From Herpetosiphon aurantiacus DSM 785 (lineage in GTDB: Bacteria; Chloroflexota; Chloroflexia; Chloroflexales; Herpetosiphonaceae): a stretch of DNA of 64,000 nt. The notes under the pieces were generated by a model, which saw nothing but the letters and a program-made list of their open reading frames with translations, was not told the DNA's origin and made no database searches. The stretch covers positions 1-64,000 of the forward strand of contig CP000875.1 in the NCBI GenBank assembly GCA_000018565.1, written 5' to 3'. Of this stretch, positions 42,959-51,620 are shown in pieces. The translations under genes were made by a program, and so were the position numbers. Each line of letters starts with the position of its first letter. Position 1 is the stretch's first letter.

Positions 42959-43624
42959 ATGGAACCAAACCTCTTAAATGTGAGCAGCAGTTATCGCCAG
43001 CTGATTGACGCTAATCGAGCGGAAATAACCGTGCGGATCAAAGGCTCGTCGGTGATTAGCAACAATACCGCCTTGGAAAAAGCCAAGGAAGTGCGCCAGT
43101 TGGTCGAAGCCTTGACCAGCTATGGCTTGGACAAGACGGCCATCCAACTCCAAAGCGTGGTGGCTGAGGTGAATAATGGCGTGTTGCTGCGCAGTTCGAG
43201 TGCCACCTATAGCCTCTTAATTCGCTGCACCGATTTAGAGCAACTGCCCGATGTGCTTGGCATTATCACCAGCCAAAAACAAGCCAATCTCGAACATGTT
43301 ACGTGGGGCTTTCCCGATGATCCAGCAATCTTGAATGGATGGCTACAAGCTGCCTTAGAATTAGCCAAAGCCAAGGCCAAAGCAATGGCGCAAACTCTTG
43401 GCGTGCGGATTATCGGCGTGCATCGGGTTGATGATCAATATGGCAGTGAACACCATCCGTATGCCCAAGATGGCGAGTTTCGTAAATCGGCTAGCTTCAT
43501 GCGCAGTGGCGGTAGCGGAATTAGCAAAGACGATTTGGGCCTTGCCATGATCCATCGCAAACAGATCGAAGTCAATGTCCAGGTTGCTTTTATCATCAGC
43601 CCAGATGAGAATTTTACGATCTAG
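42959..43624 (+). CDS. SIMPL-domain (DUF541) protein
   Basis: 221 residues. It contains a SIMPL/DUF541 domain: EITVRIKGSSVISNNTALEKA (20 shown: EITVRIKGSSVISNNTALEK), VEALTSYGLDKTAIQLQSV, a middle TYSLLIRCTDLEQLPDVLG, and AALELAKAKAKAMAQTLGV. Most family members are exported to the periplasm or surface; this one has no signal peptide and should be cytoplasmic. Function of the family is unclear beyond links to stress and membrane signalling. AAGGAG precedes the ATG. Single gene. Confidence 0.8.
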   Translation: MEPNLLNVSSSYRQLIDANRAEITVRIKGSSVISNNTALEKAKEVRQLVEALTSYGLDKTAIQLQSVVAEVNNGVLLRSSSATYSLLIRCTDLEQLPDVLGIITSQKQANLEHVTWGFPDDPAILNGWLQAALELAKAKAKAMAQTLGVRIIGVHRVDDQYGSEHHPYAQDGEFRKSASFMRSGGSGISKDDLGLAMIHRKQIEVNVQVAFIISPDENFTI

Positions 43625-43646
43625 CGAAAATTCGCTAAAAAAGTAC

Positions 43647-43674
43647 TTGATAATGCAATGCGTCATGCTATAAT
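43647..43674 (+). promoter_or_regulatory. Promoter of the CBS-domain gene
   Basis: TTGATA (43647-43652), 16-bp spacer ending in TGC (extended -10), TATAAT (43669-43674). Strong match about 50 nt before the ATG. Confidence 0.7.
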
Positions 43675-43725
43675 AGCCAACAATCGAACCTCGGCCAAAC
43701 CTCAGAAATGCAAAGGAGCATGGCA

Positions 43726-44142
43726 ATGACTGCTCAGTTAACCGTTGGCGATACCATGAACGCAGAAGTAATCTCCTGTCGAACCGAAACCAGCCTCCGC
43801 GAGGCAATCACGCTCCTACAAGGCAACCGCATTCAAGCCTTGGTGGTGGTTGATGGCCCTGGTTCTTTAGCGGGCGTTTTTTCGCAAACCGATGCCCTTG
43901 GTGCTTGGAGTCGTGGCCTCGATTATGAGCGCTCGATGGACAGCCCAGTTGGCGAGTTTATGACCCGCGATGTTATTACCTGTATGCCCCATGTTGATCT
44001 GAGCCGTGCCGCGAATCTGCTGACCAGCAACCGAATTCATCGCTTGGTCGTGGTTGAGGAGCGCAACGATGGCCGCGTTTGGCCGATCGGCGTGCTCTCA
44101 CAAACCGATATTGTGCGCAAATTGGGTGAAGAAGGCCACTAA
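43726..44142 (+). CDS. CBS-domain pair protein
   Basis: 138 residues made only of two CBS motifs (a Bateman module), which bind adenine nucleotides to regulate a partner. Motif 1: VGDTMNAEVISCRTETSLRE and VVVDGPGSLAGVFSQTD. Motif 2: VGEFMTRDVITCMPHVDLSR (20 residues) and IGVLSQTDIVR. No effector domain is attached, so it acts on another protein. ATG 43726 is chosen because AAAGGAG lies 7 nt upstream; two earlier in-frame ATGs overlap that site. A strong promoter lies just upstream. Confidence 0.9.
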   Translation: MTAQLTVGDTMNAEVISCRTETSLREAITLLQGNRIQALVVVDGPGSLAGVFSQTDALGAWSRGLDYERSMDSPVGEFMTRDVITCMPHVDLSRAANLLTSNRIHRLVVVEERNDGRVWPIGVLSQTDIVRKLGEEGH

Positions 44143-44149
44143 ACTAGGT

Positions 44150-44325
44150 CAAAAGTCAAAAGTCAAAAGTCAGAACATTAGACGAGAGGCATGCAGGAGA
44201 GATTAGGAACCACATTTTTAACCGCAAAGAGCACGAAGGATCGCTAAGATCAGTTCCTTCGTGCTCTTCGCGTCCTTCGCGGTTTAAACCTTCGTGTAAC
44301 TTCGTGTTCTTCGTGGATCAAGCCT
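44150..44325. repeat. Intergenic word cluster 11
   Basis: AAAGTCAAAAGTCAAAAGTC (44151-44175). AACCGCAAAGAGCACGAAGG (about 44211) faces CCTTCGTGCTCTTCGCGTCC and CTTCGCGGTT (about 44257-44285), then TTCGTGTTCTTCGTGGATCA. The middle part folds as a hairpin of over 20 bp. Confidence 0.8.
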
Positions 44326-44401
44326 TCCGCTCCCCAGCAACCAACCCTCAAAGCCATGTGCTATGATGCAAGGGCGATTGAATTTAGTGGATGGCGAGTG
44401 T

Positions 44402-44965
44402 ATGAGTGCCGAATCAATTAGCCCAATGACAATTGAGGAATATTTGGCTGGTGAGCGAACCAGCCCTGCTAAACATGAATTTCTGAATGGGCAGGTTTAT
44501 GCCTTGGCTGGCGCGAGTCGCAACCATAATTTGATTGTGGCCAATTTGATTGCCGAATTGCATAGCCAGTTAAAGCAGCGTTCTTGCACAGTTTTCCCCA
44601 GCGATCTCCGCATCAAAATTTCGGCTACAGGCTTGTATACCTATCCTGATGTCTCGGTTGTGCATGGCGAAACCTGGTTTGACGATAGCCATCAAGATAC
44701 CTTGCTTAACCCCACGCTGATTATTGAAGTGCTTTCGCCCTCAACCGAGCACTACGATCGTGGGGGGAAATTTCAGCATTATCGTCAAATTCCCTCGCTG
44801 CGTGAATACCTGTTAGTTGCCCAAGATCCCTACCATATTGAGCACTACAGTCGTCAGGCAGCCAATCAATGGCTCTTAAGCGAAATCGATGATCCACAAG
44901 TAGTGCTGGAGTTACGCTCAATTCAGTGTAGACTGACGGTTCAAGAAGTTTATGCCAAAATATAG
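44402..44965 (+). CDS. Uma2-family (DUF820) PD-(D/E)XK nuclease-like protein
   Basis: 187 residues. It shows the Uma2 layout: MTIEEYLAGERTSPAKHEFL near the N-terminus, FPSDLRIKI, YPDVSVVHG (catalytic Asp), LIIEVLSPSTEHYDRGGKFQ (20 residues; second acidic residue and Lys) and LREYLLVAQD. These proteins resemble restriction endonuclease-fold nucleases, occur in many copies in Cyanobacteria and Chloroflexota, and have no settled function. ATG 44402 begins the homology; the upstream 13 codons look non-coding. Stands alone between two repeat clusters. Confidence 0.88.
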   Translation: MSAESISPMTIEEYLAGERTSPAKHEFLNGQVYALAGASRNHNLIVANLIAELHSQLKQRSCTVFPSDLRIKISATGLYTYPDVSVVHGETWFDDSHQDTLLNPTLIIEVLSPSTEHYDRGGKFQHYRQIPSLREYLLVAQDPYHIEHYSRQAANQWLLSEIDDPQVVLELRSIQCRLTVQEVYAKI

Positions 44966-44967
44966 TG

Positions 44968-45207
44968 TAAAGTCAGAAGGCAAAAGTCAAAAATCAAAAG
45001 AGTCAAGGATATTTCAGGGGTCAGGTTTGTAAAGCAGAGGCACAGAGAAACTATGGCTATTGGCTGAGGGCTATGGTCTATCGGAACAATTGGTAGTATT
45101 TCAAACCAAGCTCCAATAGCCAAAAGCCTAGAGCCGCACTTCTGGTTCTTCGTGGTTTCAACAAGATTCAATTTTTTGCTTTTTGACTTCTGACTTTTGC
45201 CTTTATT
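44968..45207. repeat. Intergenic word cluster 12, mirrored
   Basis: AAAGTCAGAAGGCAAAAGTC (about 44971) on the left and TTTTGACTTCTGACTTTTGC (45181-45200) on the right are reverse complements. Inside them CTATGGCTATTGGC and GGTCTATCGGAAC face CCAATAGCCAAAAGCCTAGA. Also AGGGGTCAGG and TTCTTCGTGG. A nested imperfect inverted repeat of about 235 nt. Confidence 0.8.
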
Positions 45208-45213
45208 TGCTAC

Positions 45214-45242
45214 TTGACAAACTATCCAACCTTGAGTACACT
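45214..45242 (+). promoter_or_regulatory. Consensus promoter of a candidate small RNA
   Basis: TTGACA (45214-45219), exactly 17 bp, TACACT (45237-45242). A very good match with no reading frame behind it; the nearest gene starts 430 nt downstream beyond a terminator. Confidence 0.75.
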
Positions 45243-45248
45243 ACGCCC

Positions 45249-45445
45249 ATCAATAAAAACTGATTTATCCGATAAAACAGTTTTTATTATGACGCAGTTC
45301 TGAAGCACTGGACATGCATTCATCGGCAAAGCGTCAGCATTGATACGAGGGCGTAGCGGCAACTGCGCATCTCGGTGCTCCTCTCTCCCCTCTCCAGTTG
45401 GCACGCCAGCCGCTCATGGCACAGAGCGGCTGGTTCTTCTTTTAG
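45249..45445 (+). ncRNA. Candidate small structured RNA of about 200 nt
   Basis: Bounded by a consensus promoter and an intrinsic terminator (stem CCAGCCGCTC / GAGCGGCTGG at 45406-45415 and 45424-45433, then TTCTTCTTTTA). Early hairpin AATAAAAACTG / CAGTTTTTATT (11 bp). A later pairing GGCGT...CAACTG with CAGTTG...ACGCC competes with the terminator stem through the shared CC, as in a switch. No ORF longer than about 10 codons on this strand. Could be a trans-acting RNA or an attenuator leader of korAB at 45672. Not recognised as 6S, tmRNA, RNase P or SRP RNA. Confidence 0.5.
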
Positions 45446-45671
45446 CCCTAGAATAGCAAATCGCCCCTAAAACTGGTGAAAACTGCTGTTCTCATAGATT
45501 CTGTCTATGGATATAATAGATATAATACATCGCAGCTAAAGCAATCACGGCGTACAATTATGGTTTAGATAACCGCAAAAACCAGCGTTTTGTTGGTTGA
45601 CGAACCATTGTGTTCGCAGTATCTTTAGAGGCTATAACCTGGCAAAGAAGCCAATTAAGGAGAATACGTTC
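45446..45671. other. Upstream region of korA
   Basis: 226 nt with direct repeats of ATAATAGATATAATACAT type near 45511 and AAGGAG just before korA. No gene supported. Confidence 0.4.
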
Positions 45672-47507
45672 ATGGCAGTCGTAGATTATCAGACGGAGCA
45701 ACAGCCCGCTGAAATCGCCCGTGAGGACGTGAATATTAACGACTTCGCGATTATTGTGGCTACTCCCAATGGTTCTGGGAGCCAAACCGCCAATAATACC
45801 ATCCTCCGTGCATGTTTCAACATGGGTATTCCGGTCACAGGCAAGAACCTGTTTCCTTCAAACATCAAGGGTTTACCCACATGGTATTCAATTCGCTTGA
45901 GCAAGGATGGCTATCAAGCTCGTCGCCACAAACGCGATGTCTTGGTGGCAATGAATCCAGCTAGCTTTGGCGATGACCTTCAATCGCTTGAGCCAGGTGG
46001 GATTTGTCTGTATCCTGATGATTCACGCCAAGAGCTTTCACGTAGCGACGTGACCTACTTCCCCATGCCTGTCAAGGAATTGGTGAAGAATTCAGGGGTC
46101 GATGCGAGCTTGCGTGATTATATTGCCAACATGGTTTATGTTGGAGTTTTGGCGCACTTGGTCGGCATTGAAGTTGCCGAAATCGAAAGCGCCTTGAATA
46201 AACACTTCAAAGGCAAGCAAAAAGCCATTGCCTCGAACATGAATGTGGTGAATGCTGCGGTAGCCTGGGCTGCTGCTAATATCTCCACTCCATCGCCATT
46301 CCGCGTCGAGCGCATGGACAAAACCAAGGGCATGATTATGCTCGATGGTAATACATCTGGCGCACTTGGCTCGGTATTTGGCGGCGTTTCATTCGTCGCT
46401 TGGTATCCAATTACCCCTTCAACCAGCTTGGTCGATGCGCTCAACGACTACTTGCCAGAATTACGGATCGATAAAGAAACTGGTAAACCAACCTATGCCG
46501 TAGTCCAAGCCGAAGATGAGTTGGCAGCGATCGGGATGATTATCGGGGCTGGTTGGGCTGGCGCTCGCTCAATGACCGCTACCTCTGGCCCTGGGATTTC
46601 GTTGATGGCTGAGTTTACTGGCTTGGCTTATTTCACCGAAGTGCCATGTGTGGTTTGGGATGTGATGCGCATGGGCCCAAGTACGGGTATGCCAACCCGC
46701 ACCGGCCAAGGCGATTTGCTCTCAGCCTATTTCTTGAGCCACGGCGATACCCAACATGTTTGTTTGTTGCCTGCAAGCGTCAAGGAATGTTTTGAGTTTG
46801 GCTGGCGCTCATTCGATTTGGCCGAACGCTTGCAAACGATTGTGTTTGTACTCAGCGACCTCGACTTGGGCATGAACCAATGGATGTCAGAGCCATTCGA
46901 GTATCCAACCGAGCCAATGGATCGTGGTAAGGTGCTTGATGCTGAAGCTTTGACCGCTGTGGGCGATTGGGGCCGCTATCGCGACGTTGATGGCGACGGA
47001 ATTCCCTTCCGCACGTTGCCTGGCACCAACCACCCCAAAGCCGCCTTCTTCACCCGTGGTTCAGGCCACAACCAAGATGCCAAGTATACCGAACGCTCAG
47101 ACGAGTGGGTCGCTAACATGGATCGCTTGGCCCGCAAGTTTGAAACCGCTCGAACGATCGTTCCAGCACCAATCATGGTCAACGAAGAAAACGCCACAAT
47201 CGGGATTCTCTCGTATGGCTCGAACGACCCAGCAATTATCGAAGCCTTGGATCGTTTGCGCGAACTCAACATCAACGCCGCTTATCAACGGGTGCGGGCA
47301 TTGCCATTCACCAAAGAAGTTGGCGAATTTGTGGCCAAGTACGAACGCATTTACGTGGTTGACAACAACTACAACGGCCAAATGGCACAACTGTTGCGGA
47401 TGGAATACCCAGAATTAGCTGGCCGGATTATTGCTGTTGCAAGCTGCGATGGCTTGCCATTAACCGCCCGCTGGGTGACTGAATCAGTACAAAAAGGGGA
47501 AGCATAG
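45672..47507 (+). CDS. korA: 2-oxoacid:acceptor (ferredoxin) oxidoreductase, fused gamma-alpha subunit
   Basis: 611 residues. With KorB it oxidatively decarboxylates 2-oxoglutarate or a related 2-oxoacid to the acyl-CoA, passing electrons to ferredoxin. The N-terminal 200 residues are the gamma domain (GSGSQTANNTILRACFNMGI, 20 residues). The alpha domain begins near 215 with the conserved YPITPSTSLVDAL, then QAEDELAAIGMIIGAGWAGA (20), TATSGPGISLM and the CoA-region GMPTRTGQGDL. AAGGAG precedes ATG 45672. KorB starts 3 nt after the stop. The gamma-alpha fusion is typical for KorA in aerobic bacteria, where the system supplies the TCA cycle. Confidence 0.93.
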   Translation: MAVVDYQTEQQPAEIAREDVNINDFAIIVATPNGSGSQTANNTILRACFNMGIPVTGKNLFPSNIKGLPTWYSIRLSKDGYQARRHKRDVLVAMNPASFGDDLQSLEPGGICLYPDDSRQELSRSDVTYFPMPVKELVKNSGVDASLRDYIANMVYVGVLAHLVGIEVAEIESALNKHFKGKQKAIASNMNVVNAAVAWAAANISTPSPFRVERMDKTKGMIMLDGNTSGALGSVFGGVSFVAWYPITPSTSLVDALNDYLPELRIDKETGKPTYAVVQAEDELAAIGMIIGAGWAGARSMTATSGPGISLMAEFTGLAYFTEVPCVVWDVMRMGPSTGMPTRTGQGDLLSAYFLSHGDTQHVCLLPASVKECFEFGWRSFDLAERLQTIVFVLSDLDLGMNQWMSEPFEYPTEPMDRGKVLDAEALTAVGDWGRYRDVDGDGIPFRTLPGTNHPKAAFFTRGSGHNQDAKYTERSDEWVANMDRLARKFETARTIVPAPIMVNEENATIGILSYGSNDPAIIEALDRLRELNINAAYQRVRALPFTKEVGEFVAKYERIYVVDNNYNGQMAQLLRMEYPELAGRIIAVASCDGLPLTARWVTESVQKGEA

Positions 47508-47510
47508 GCC

Positions 47511-48557
47511 ATGGCAACGACCAAAGCGACTCCCAAGCCAAAAATTAACCTGCTTGGGTTTGAACAAGGTGAATACAAAGGCGCACCTTCGACGCTGTGT
47601 CCCGGGTGTGGCCACGACTCAATCTCATCACGGATTGTTTCGGTTTGTTTCGAATTAGGTGTCCAGCCCTATCAAGTTGCTAAATTTAGCGGCATCGGCT
47701 GTTCATCAAAAACTCCGGCTTATTTCTTGGGCCGCTCGCACGGTTTCAATAGCGTTCACGGACGCATGCCTTCAGTTGCCACTGGCGCAATCGTCACCAA
47801 CCGCAACTTGATCGGCTTGGCAGTGAGTGGCGACGGCGATACTGGCTCAATCGGCATGGGCCAATTCAAGCATTTGGTGCGCCGTAACGTACCAATGGTC
47901 TATATCGTCGAAAACAACGGCGTGTATGGCTTGACCAAAGGCCAATTCTCAGCAACCGCCGATATTGGCCAAAAGCTGAAATACGCAGGCTTGAATGAAC
48001 TCCCCCCAATTGATCTCTGTGCAGAAGCGATTATTGGTGGCGCAACTTTTGTTGCTCGTTCGTTCGCTGGCGACCCACGCCAAGTTGAAGCCTTGTTGAA
48101 AGCTGCTTTGAGCCACCGTGGTTTGGCGATTCTCGATATCATCAGCCCATGTGTGACCTTCAACAACCATGAAGATTCAACCAAGAGCTACGCTTACGGC
48201 AAGGAACACGAAGAACGTCTGCACGACATGACCTTCATCCGCGCTCAAGAAGAAATCACGGTTGATTACGAAGAAGGCGAAGCAATTCCCGTCAAGATGC
48301 ACGACGGCTCAACGATTGTGCTCAAAAAACTTGAGAACGAGTACGATCCCACTAACCGCGTTGCTGCTTTGGCTCGCTTGGATGCCGCTCGCGAAAACCA
48401 AGAGTTTATCACTGGCTTGATCTATGTGAATCAAAACAACAATCGTACTATCCACGATTTGTTGCACATGGACGAACAGCCCTTGAGCCAACTCTCAGCC
48501 GAACAACTGCGCCCAAGCAAAGAAGCCCTCGAATCAGTCTTGGCTGATTTGTACTAA
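47511..48557 (+). CDS. korB: 2-oxoacid:acceptor (ferredoxin) oxidoreductase, beta subunit
   Basis: 348 residues, the thiamine-diphosphate-binding subunit. It shows TLCPGCGHDSI near residue 28, GIGCSSKTPAYF, the ThDP/Mg motif SGDGDTGSIGMGQF and VENNGVYGLTKGQFS. CPGCGH and later Cys ligate the 4Fe-4S cluster expected in this subunit. The length and the C-terminal HEERLHDMTFI region fit KorB. Translationally close to korA (3-nt gap). A terminator follows at 48574. Confidence 0.93.
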   Translation: MATTKATPKPKINLLGFEQGEYKGAPSTLCPGCGHDSISSRIVSVCFELGVQPYQVAKFSGIGCSSKTPAYFLGRSHGFNSVHGRMPSVATGAIVTNRNLIGLAVSGDGDTGSIGMGQFKHLVRRNVPMVYIVENNGVYGLTKGQFSATADIGQKLKYAGLNELPPIDLCAEAIIGGATFVARSFAGDPRQVEALLKAALSHRGLAILDIISPCVTFNNHEDSTKSYAYGKEHEERLHDMTFIRAQEEITVDYEEGEAIPVKMHDGSTIVLKKLENEYDPTNRVAALARLDAARENQEFITGLIYVNQNNNRTIHDLLHMDEQPLSQLSAEQLRPSKEALESVLADLY

Positions 48558-48573
48558 TTCTGGTTTTGGCCTA

Positions 48574-48614
48574 CCACCCCAGTTCTGGCGTTTGCTCAGG
48601 GCTGGGGTGGTTTT
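48574..48614 (+). terminator. Rho-independent terminator of korAB
   Basis: Stem CCACCCCAG / CTGGGGTGG (48574-48582 with 48602-48610), followed by TTTTGATTT; 17 nt past the korB stop. Confidence 0.8.
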
Positions 48615-48619
48615 GATTT

Positions 48620-48860
48620 AAGGATGAAATATGAGGGATGAGGGATGAAAGCCAAAACATAGAGCATAACGTTGTGATTGGAGATTTAAGTTTTTTGATC
48701 CACGAAGGACACGAAGATCACGAAGGAGCGCTTGGTTATAACCCATAACGTTCCGATAGCCTATCGCCCAAAGCCAGTAACTATAGGTTCCCTGCATTAA
48801 ATCTGCCACCGATCCCCAATCTCTATTCTATGTTCTATGTTCTTTGCTCTATGTTCTCAT
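48620..48860. repeat. Intergenic word cluster 13, mirrored
   Basis: AAGGATGAAATATGAGGGAT words, ACATAGAGCATAACG (48657), CCACGAAGGACACGAAG (48702), then GTTCCGATAGCCTATCGCCC (20; 48751-48770), CCGATCCCCAATC and CTATTCTATGTTCTATGTTC (about 48823-48858). The first and last blocks (ACATAGAGC and CTCTATGT) are reverse complements. The rest of the gap to 49031 shows nothing I can name. Confidence 0.75.
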
Positions 48861-49031
48861 GTTGGCGTACAATCAGCCACGCTGGTCTTGATCCTGCGAT
48901 AGCTATGCTTTAAGTTTGGGCCAAACCAGTACATGCGCAGCGATTTTTCGCCCCTAAGAACTAGCAACTGATCAAAGGATAGTACTATGCGCAACAGTTG
49001 CAATGAATGCTAGAATTGAAAGAGCCAGTTG

Positions 49032-49556
49032 ATGACAACGCCAGCTATGCCACAACCCAACCGCTTACGGGCAATCCTGACTATTGGGTGTATGATCGTG
49101 ATCAGCCTTGGCTTGTTGCTGATCGATTTTCGCCATTTTGGTCAATATGGCTATGTTGGGGTGTTTGTGCTGGTGCTGTTGGGCAATGCAACGGTCGTGG
49201 TTCCTGCGCCAGCCTTTATGACCGCCCTCGCCGCTGGCCGCACCCTCAATCCCTGGTTGGTAGGCGTTATCAGTGGATTAGGGGCGGGCATTGGTGAACT
49301 AACTGGCTATATTGCTGGGCGGGCAGGTCGCAGCGCATTTGATCAACAACGCTTTACACGGATTCAGGGCTACGTTGAACGTTGGGGAGCATTTGCAATT
49401 TTTGGCTTAGCAGCCCTACCGAATCCACTGATGGATCTTGCAGGCATAGCCGCAGGGATTGCACGGATGCCATGGTACAAATTTTTGGTGGCATGTTGTG
49501 CTGGTAAAATTGTGCGCTTTACCATCCTTGCGCTGATCGGTCAATCTACAACGTGA
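49032..49556 (+). CDS. DedA/VTT-domain membrane protein
   Basis: 174 residues, four or five membrane segments. Pattern of the VTT (SNARE-associated/DedA) family: GYVGVFVLVLLGNATVVVPA, GAGIGELTGYIAGRAG with the G-x-x-x-G-Y turn, and ALPNPLMDLAGIAAGIARMP with the conserved Pro and Gly, followed by CCAGKIVRFTILALIG. DedA proteins are undecaprenyl-phosphate or lipid flippases in several bacteria. ATG 49032 starts just before the first helix; the ribosome-binding site is weak (AAAGAG). Confidence 0.82.
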   Translation: MTTPAMPQPNRLRAILTIGCMIVISLGLLLIDFRHFGQYGYVGVFVLVLLGNATVVVPAPAFMTALAAGRTLNPWLVGVISGLGAGIGELTGYIAGRAGRSAFDQQRFTRIQGYVERWGAFAIFGLAALPNPLMDLAGIAAGIARMPWYKFLVACCAGKIVRFTILALIGQSTT

Positions 49557-49589
49557 TGCCAGGTCATCTTTTTTGGAAGGGAGGAACAT

Positions 49590-51005
49590 GTGCATCATTT
49601 GCCAACGTTTCGTACATTAGGATTGCTTGGTTTGTTGGGGTTATTGTTGGTTGCCATACAACCGAGCCAAGCCCAACAACCACTATCACCAAAAATTAGG
49701 CCCGAGCCTAGCCTGAGCAATCGGCAGCCATTGCTTAGTGCAGCCCCGCAAGGTGGCAGTGAATGGCTGGTTCCTTGTGCTGCCAACGCTGAAAATTGGC
49801 AAAGTAGTGTGCGTGAAGATACAGCTGCGCTCAATTGCGAAATTTATGTGCCCGAATCGGCCATGATTTTTGTGATGGCGACCGGCAGTTTTAGCATGCA
49901 AACCAATGCTGTAACCAATACCTACGAAGGCCGAATTGGCCTAACCCTGGATGGAGTTTTGCGCGAGAGTAGCAATCGTTGGGGCAATGTTTATGCTTTA
50001 GGTCAACTCAATACTGGCGAAACCAGCATTTTTGCCAGCACCACGGTCTTTACGGCCAGTGCCGGGGTGCACACAGTGAGTTTAGTTGGGGGCTTTGTTG
50101 GTTATGGCCCGCTGACCTTGAACAACGCTCAACTAAGTGTTTTGGCCTTCCCAACCAACTCGGCTAATATTCGGGTTTGCGCCACCGATACGGGCTTAGG
50201 GGTCTGGCGAGCAACGCCAACCATGAGCACCATTCGTTCGTGCAGCTTCAACTTGCCAAGTAATAGCACGGTATTTGTCAGCGCCGATGGTTCAGCTTTG
50301 CCAATTCCTGGCAACGAGGTAGCCTTGCAATTTCGCTTGGGCGTTGATGAGGCTACCACTGGCGATGTACGAACTGATCGCTATGTTGATGTTGATAGCT
50401 TAGAACCAAATAATGAGCAAATCGATGGCAATGATATTTCGACTTCGATTGCCGCTAGCTTCAACCTAACTGCTGGCAACCACACCATTAATTTCTTGGG
50501 AAATGGCAGTGGCAGCAATCAGGCCTATCTGTCGCGCTCAAGTTTGGCAGTGTTGGCCTTCCCGAGTGGTAGCCCATTCCGTACCTGCACCAGCATGAAC
50601 GATACTAGTACCTTTTTCAGCAATAGCGAATTTAGCTCATGGGCCAATTGTCTGTTGACCGTCTCTGGTGCTCATCGCGGGATTATCGTGGGCAATGTGA
50701 CAGTTGGTCAGCAAAATGGCGAGCCGCAAGTCCGCACCCGTCTGCGAGCCAATACCGAGGTTGTGCTGGGTAGCACGCGCACCAGCGATTTGACGATCTT
50801 CCGTATGGTTGGCGGTCAAGGCGATGACAAGACTATGACTTCGGTTGGCATGAGCGAATTGGCTGGCGGCCTGAATATCTTCAATTTTGATGGCTATCCA
50901 TCCAACAGCAGCACCGTGCGCATGATCGATCCTAACATTCATGTACTAGCATTTCCCGACCCATTCAGGTATAAACAATACACGCCATTAGCGCTTGGCG
51001 AATAA
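49590..51005 (+). CDS. Secreted repeat protein, three modules ending in VLAFP
   Basis: 471 residues, extracellular; signal peptide to about 29 (QPSQAQQ cleavage region). After a short Pro/Ser stretch come three modules of about 140 residues. Each starts near a VPCAANAENW, IRVCATDTG or FRTCTSMND segment and contains a second Cys about 25-30 residues later (LNCEIYV, RSCSFNL, ANCLLTV). Each ends in [SAH]VLAFP. Beta-rich, Ser/Thr/Asn-rich, two Cys per module. The GTG start has AGGGAGG upstream. It differs in sequence from the secreted repeat protein at 8321 but shares the three-module, Cys-paired design. No family recognised; surface or matrix protein likely. Confidence 0.7.
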   Translation: MHHLPTFRTLGLLGLLGLLLVAIQPSQAQQPLSPKIRPEPSLSNRQPLLSAAPQGGSEWLVPCAANAENWQSSVREDTAALNCEIYVPESAMIFVMATGSFSMQTNAVTNTYEGRIGLTLDGVLRESSNRWGNVYALGQLNTGETSIFASTTVFTASAGVHTVSLVGGFVGYGPLTLNNAQLSVLAFPTNSANIRVCATDTGLGVWRATPTMSTIRSCSFNLPSNSTVFVSADGSALPIPGNEVALQFRLGVDEATTGDVRTDRYVDVDSLEPNNEQIDGNDISTSIAASFNLTAGNHTINFLGNGSGSNQAYLSRSSLAVLAFPSGSPFRTCTSMNDTSTFFSNSEFSSWANCLLTVSGAHRGIIVGNVTVGQQNGEPQVRTRLRANTEVVLGSTRTSDLTIFRMVGGQGDDKTMTSVGMSELAGGLNIFNFDGYPSNSSTVRMIDPNIHVLAFPDPFRYKQYTPLALGE

Positions 51006-51026
51006 GTGTTAGCCTGTGGGGGATTC

Positions 51027-51620
51027 ATGCGGGTCTATTTGATACGGCATGGTCAATCGGAAGAAAATGCCGCTGATTTAAAACGCTTAATTGGACTAGA
51101 AGATTTTCGGCAGTTATTGGAGCATGCTCAGCATTCGCCATTAACTGCCTTGGGCCGTGAACAGGCGGCGACTGTTGCCGAGGAAATAGCCGCATTCAAG
51201 CCAACCCATTTGTATAGCAGCCCTTATATCCGTGCCTTCGATACGGCCCAAATTATCGCAGCACGGGTTGGGCTGCCAATTCAAACGATCAACGAATTGC
51301 ATGAAATTAGTGCGATTGTGCCATTTTTGATGCGCCGCGAACGCCATCGAGCCTTGCGCACAATGTATATTCGCGGTTATCTCTCACAATTAATTCCTCA
51401 TCGCCCATTGTGGGGCGAAACTTGGTGGGTCGCTCAACGCCGCGTGATCAAAGCTTGGAATACCATGCTTGAGCAATGGTCGCCTAGTACTCGCGCCGTG
51501 GTTGTGGCCCATCGCGCTTTTATTTGGATGACCCTACGCTATTTGCAACGCCATGGTGGCTGGCGAATCATTCGGCGCAGCACCGACAATACTGGAATTT
51601 CTGAATTAGAGAGTATTTAG
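51027..51620 (+). CDS. Histidine phosphatase superfamily protein
   Basis: 197 residues, single domain. Phosphoglycerate-mutase-like phosphatase: VYLIRHGQSEENA with the nucleophile His at the N-terminus, SSPYIRAFDTAQII with the second Arg, the acid in ELHEIS, and VVVAHRAFIW with the closing His. Substrate open. The frame begins at 51006 next to the upstream stop, but ATG 51027 starts the motif and follows TGGGGG. The end overlaps the convergent glycosyltransferase gene by 15 bp. Confidence 0.88.
   Translation: MRVYLIRHGQSEENAADLKRLIGLEDFRQLLEHAQHSPLTALGREQAATVAEEIAAFKPTHLYSSPYIRAFDTAQIIAARVGLPIQTINELHEISAIVPFLMRRERHRALRTMYIRGYLSQLIPHRPLWGETWWVAQRRVIKAWNTMLEQWSPSTRAVVVAHRAFIWMTLRYLQRHGGWRIIRRSTDNTGISELESI

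Noticed and set aside
45249-45445. 6S RNA
   Set aside because: A long closing stem with central bubble could not be drawn; kept only as an unassigned candidate RNA.
49007-49297. ORF overlapping the DedA-like gene
   Set aside because: Wrong frame; the DedA-like frame has membrane helices and family motifs.
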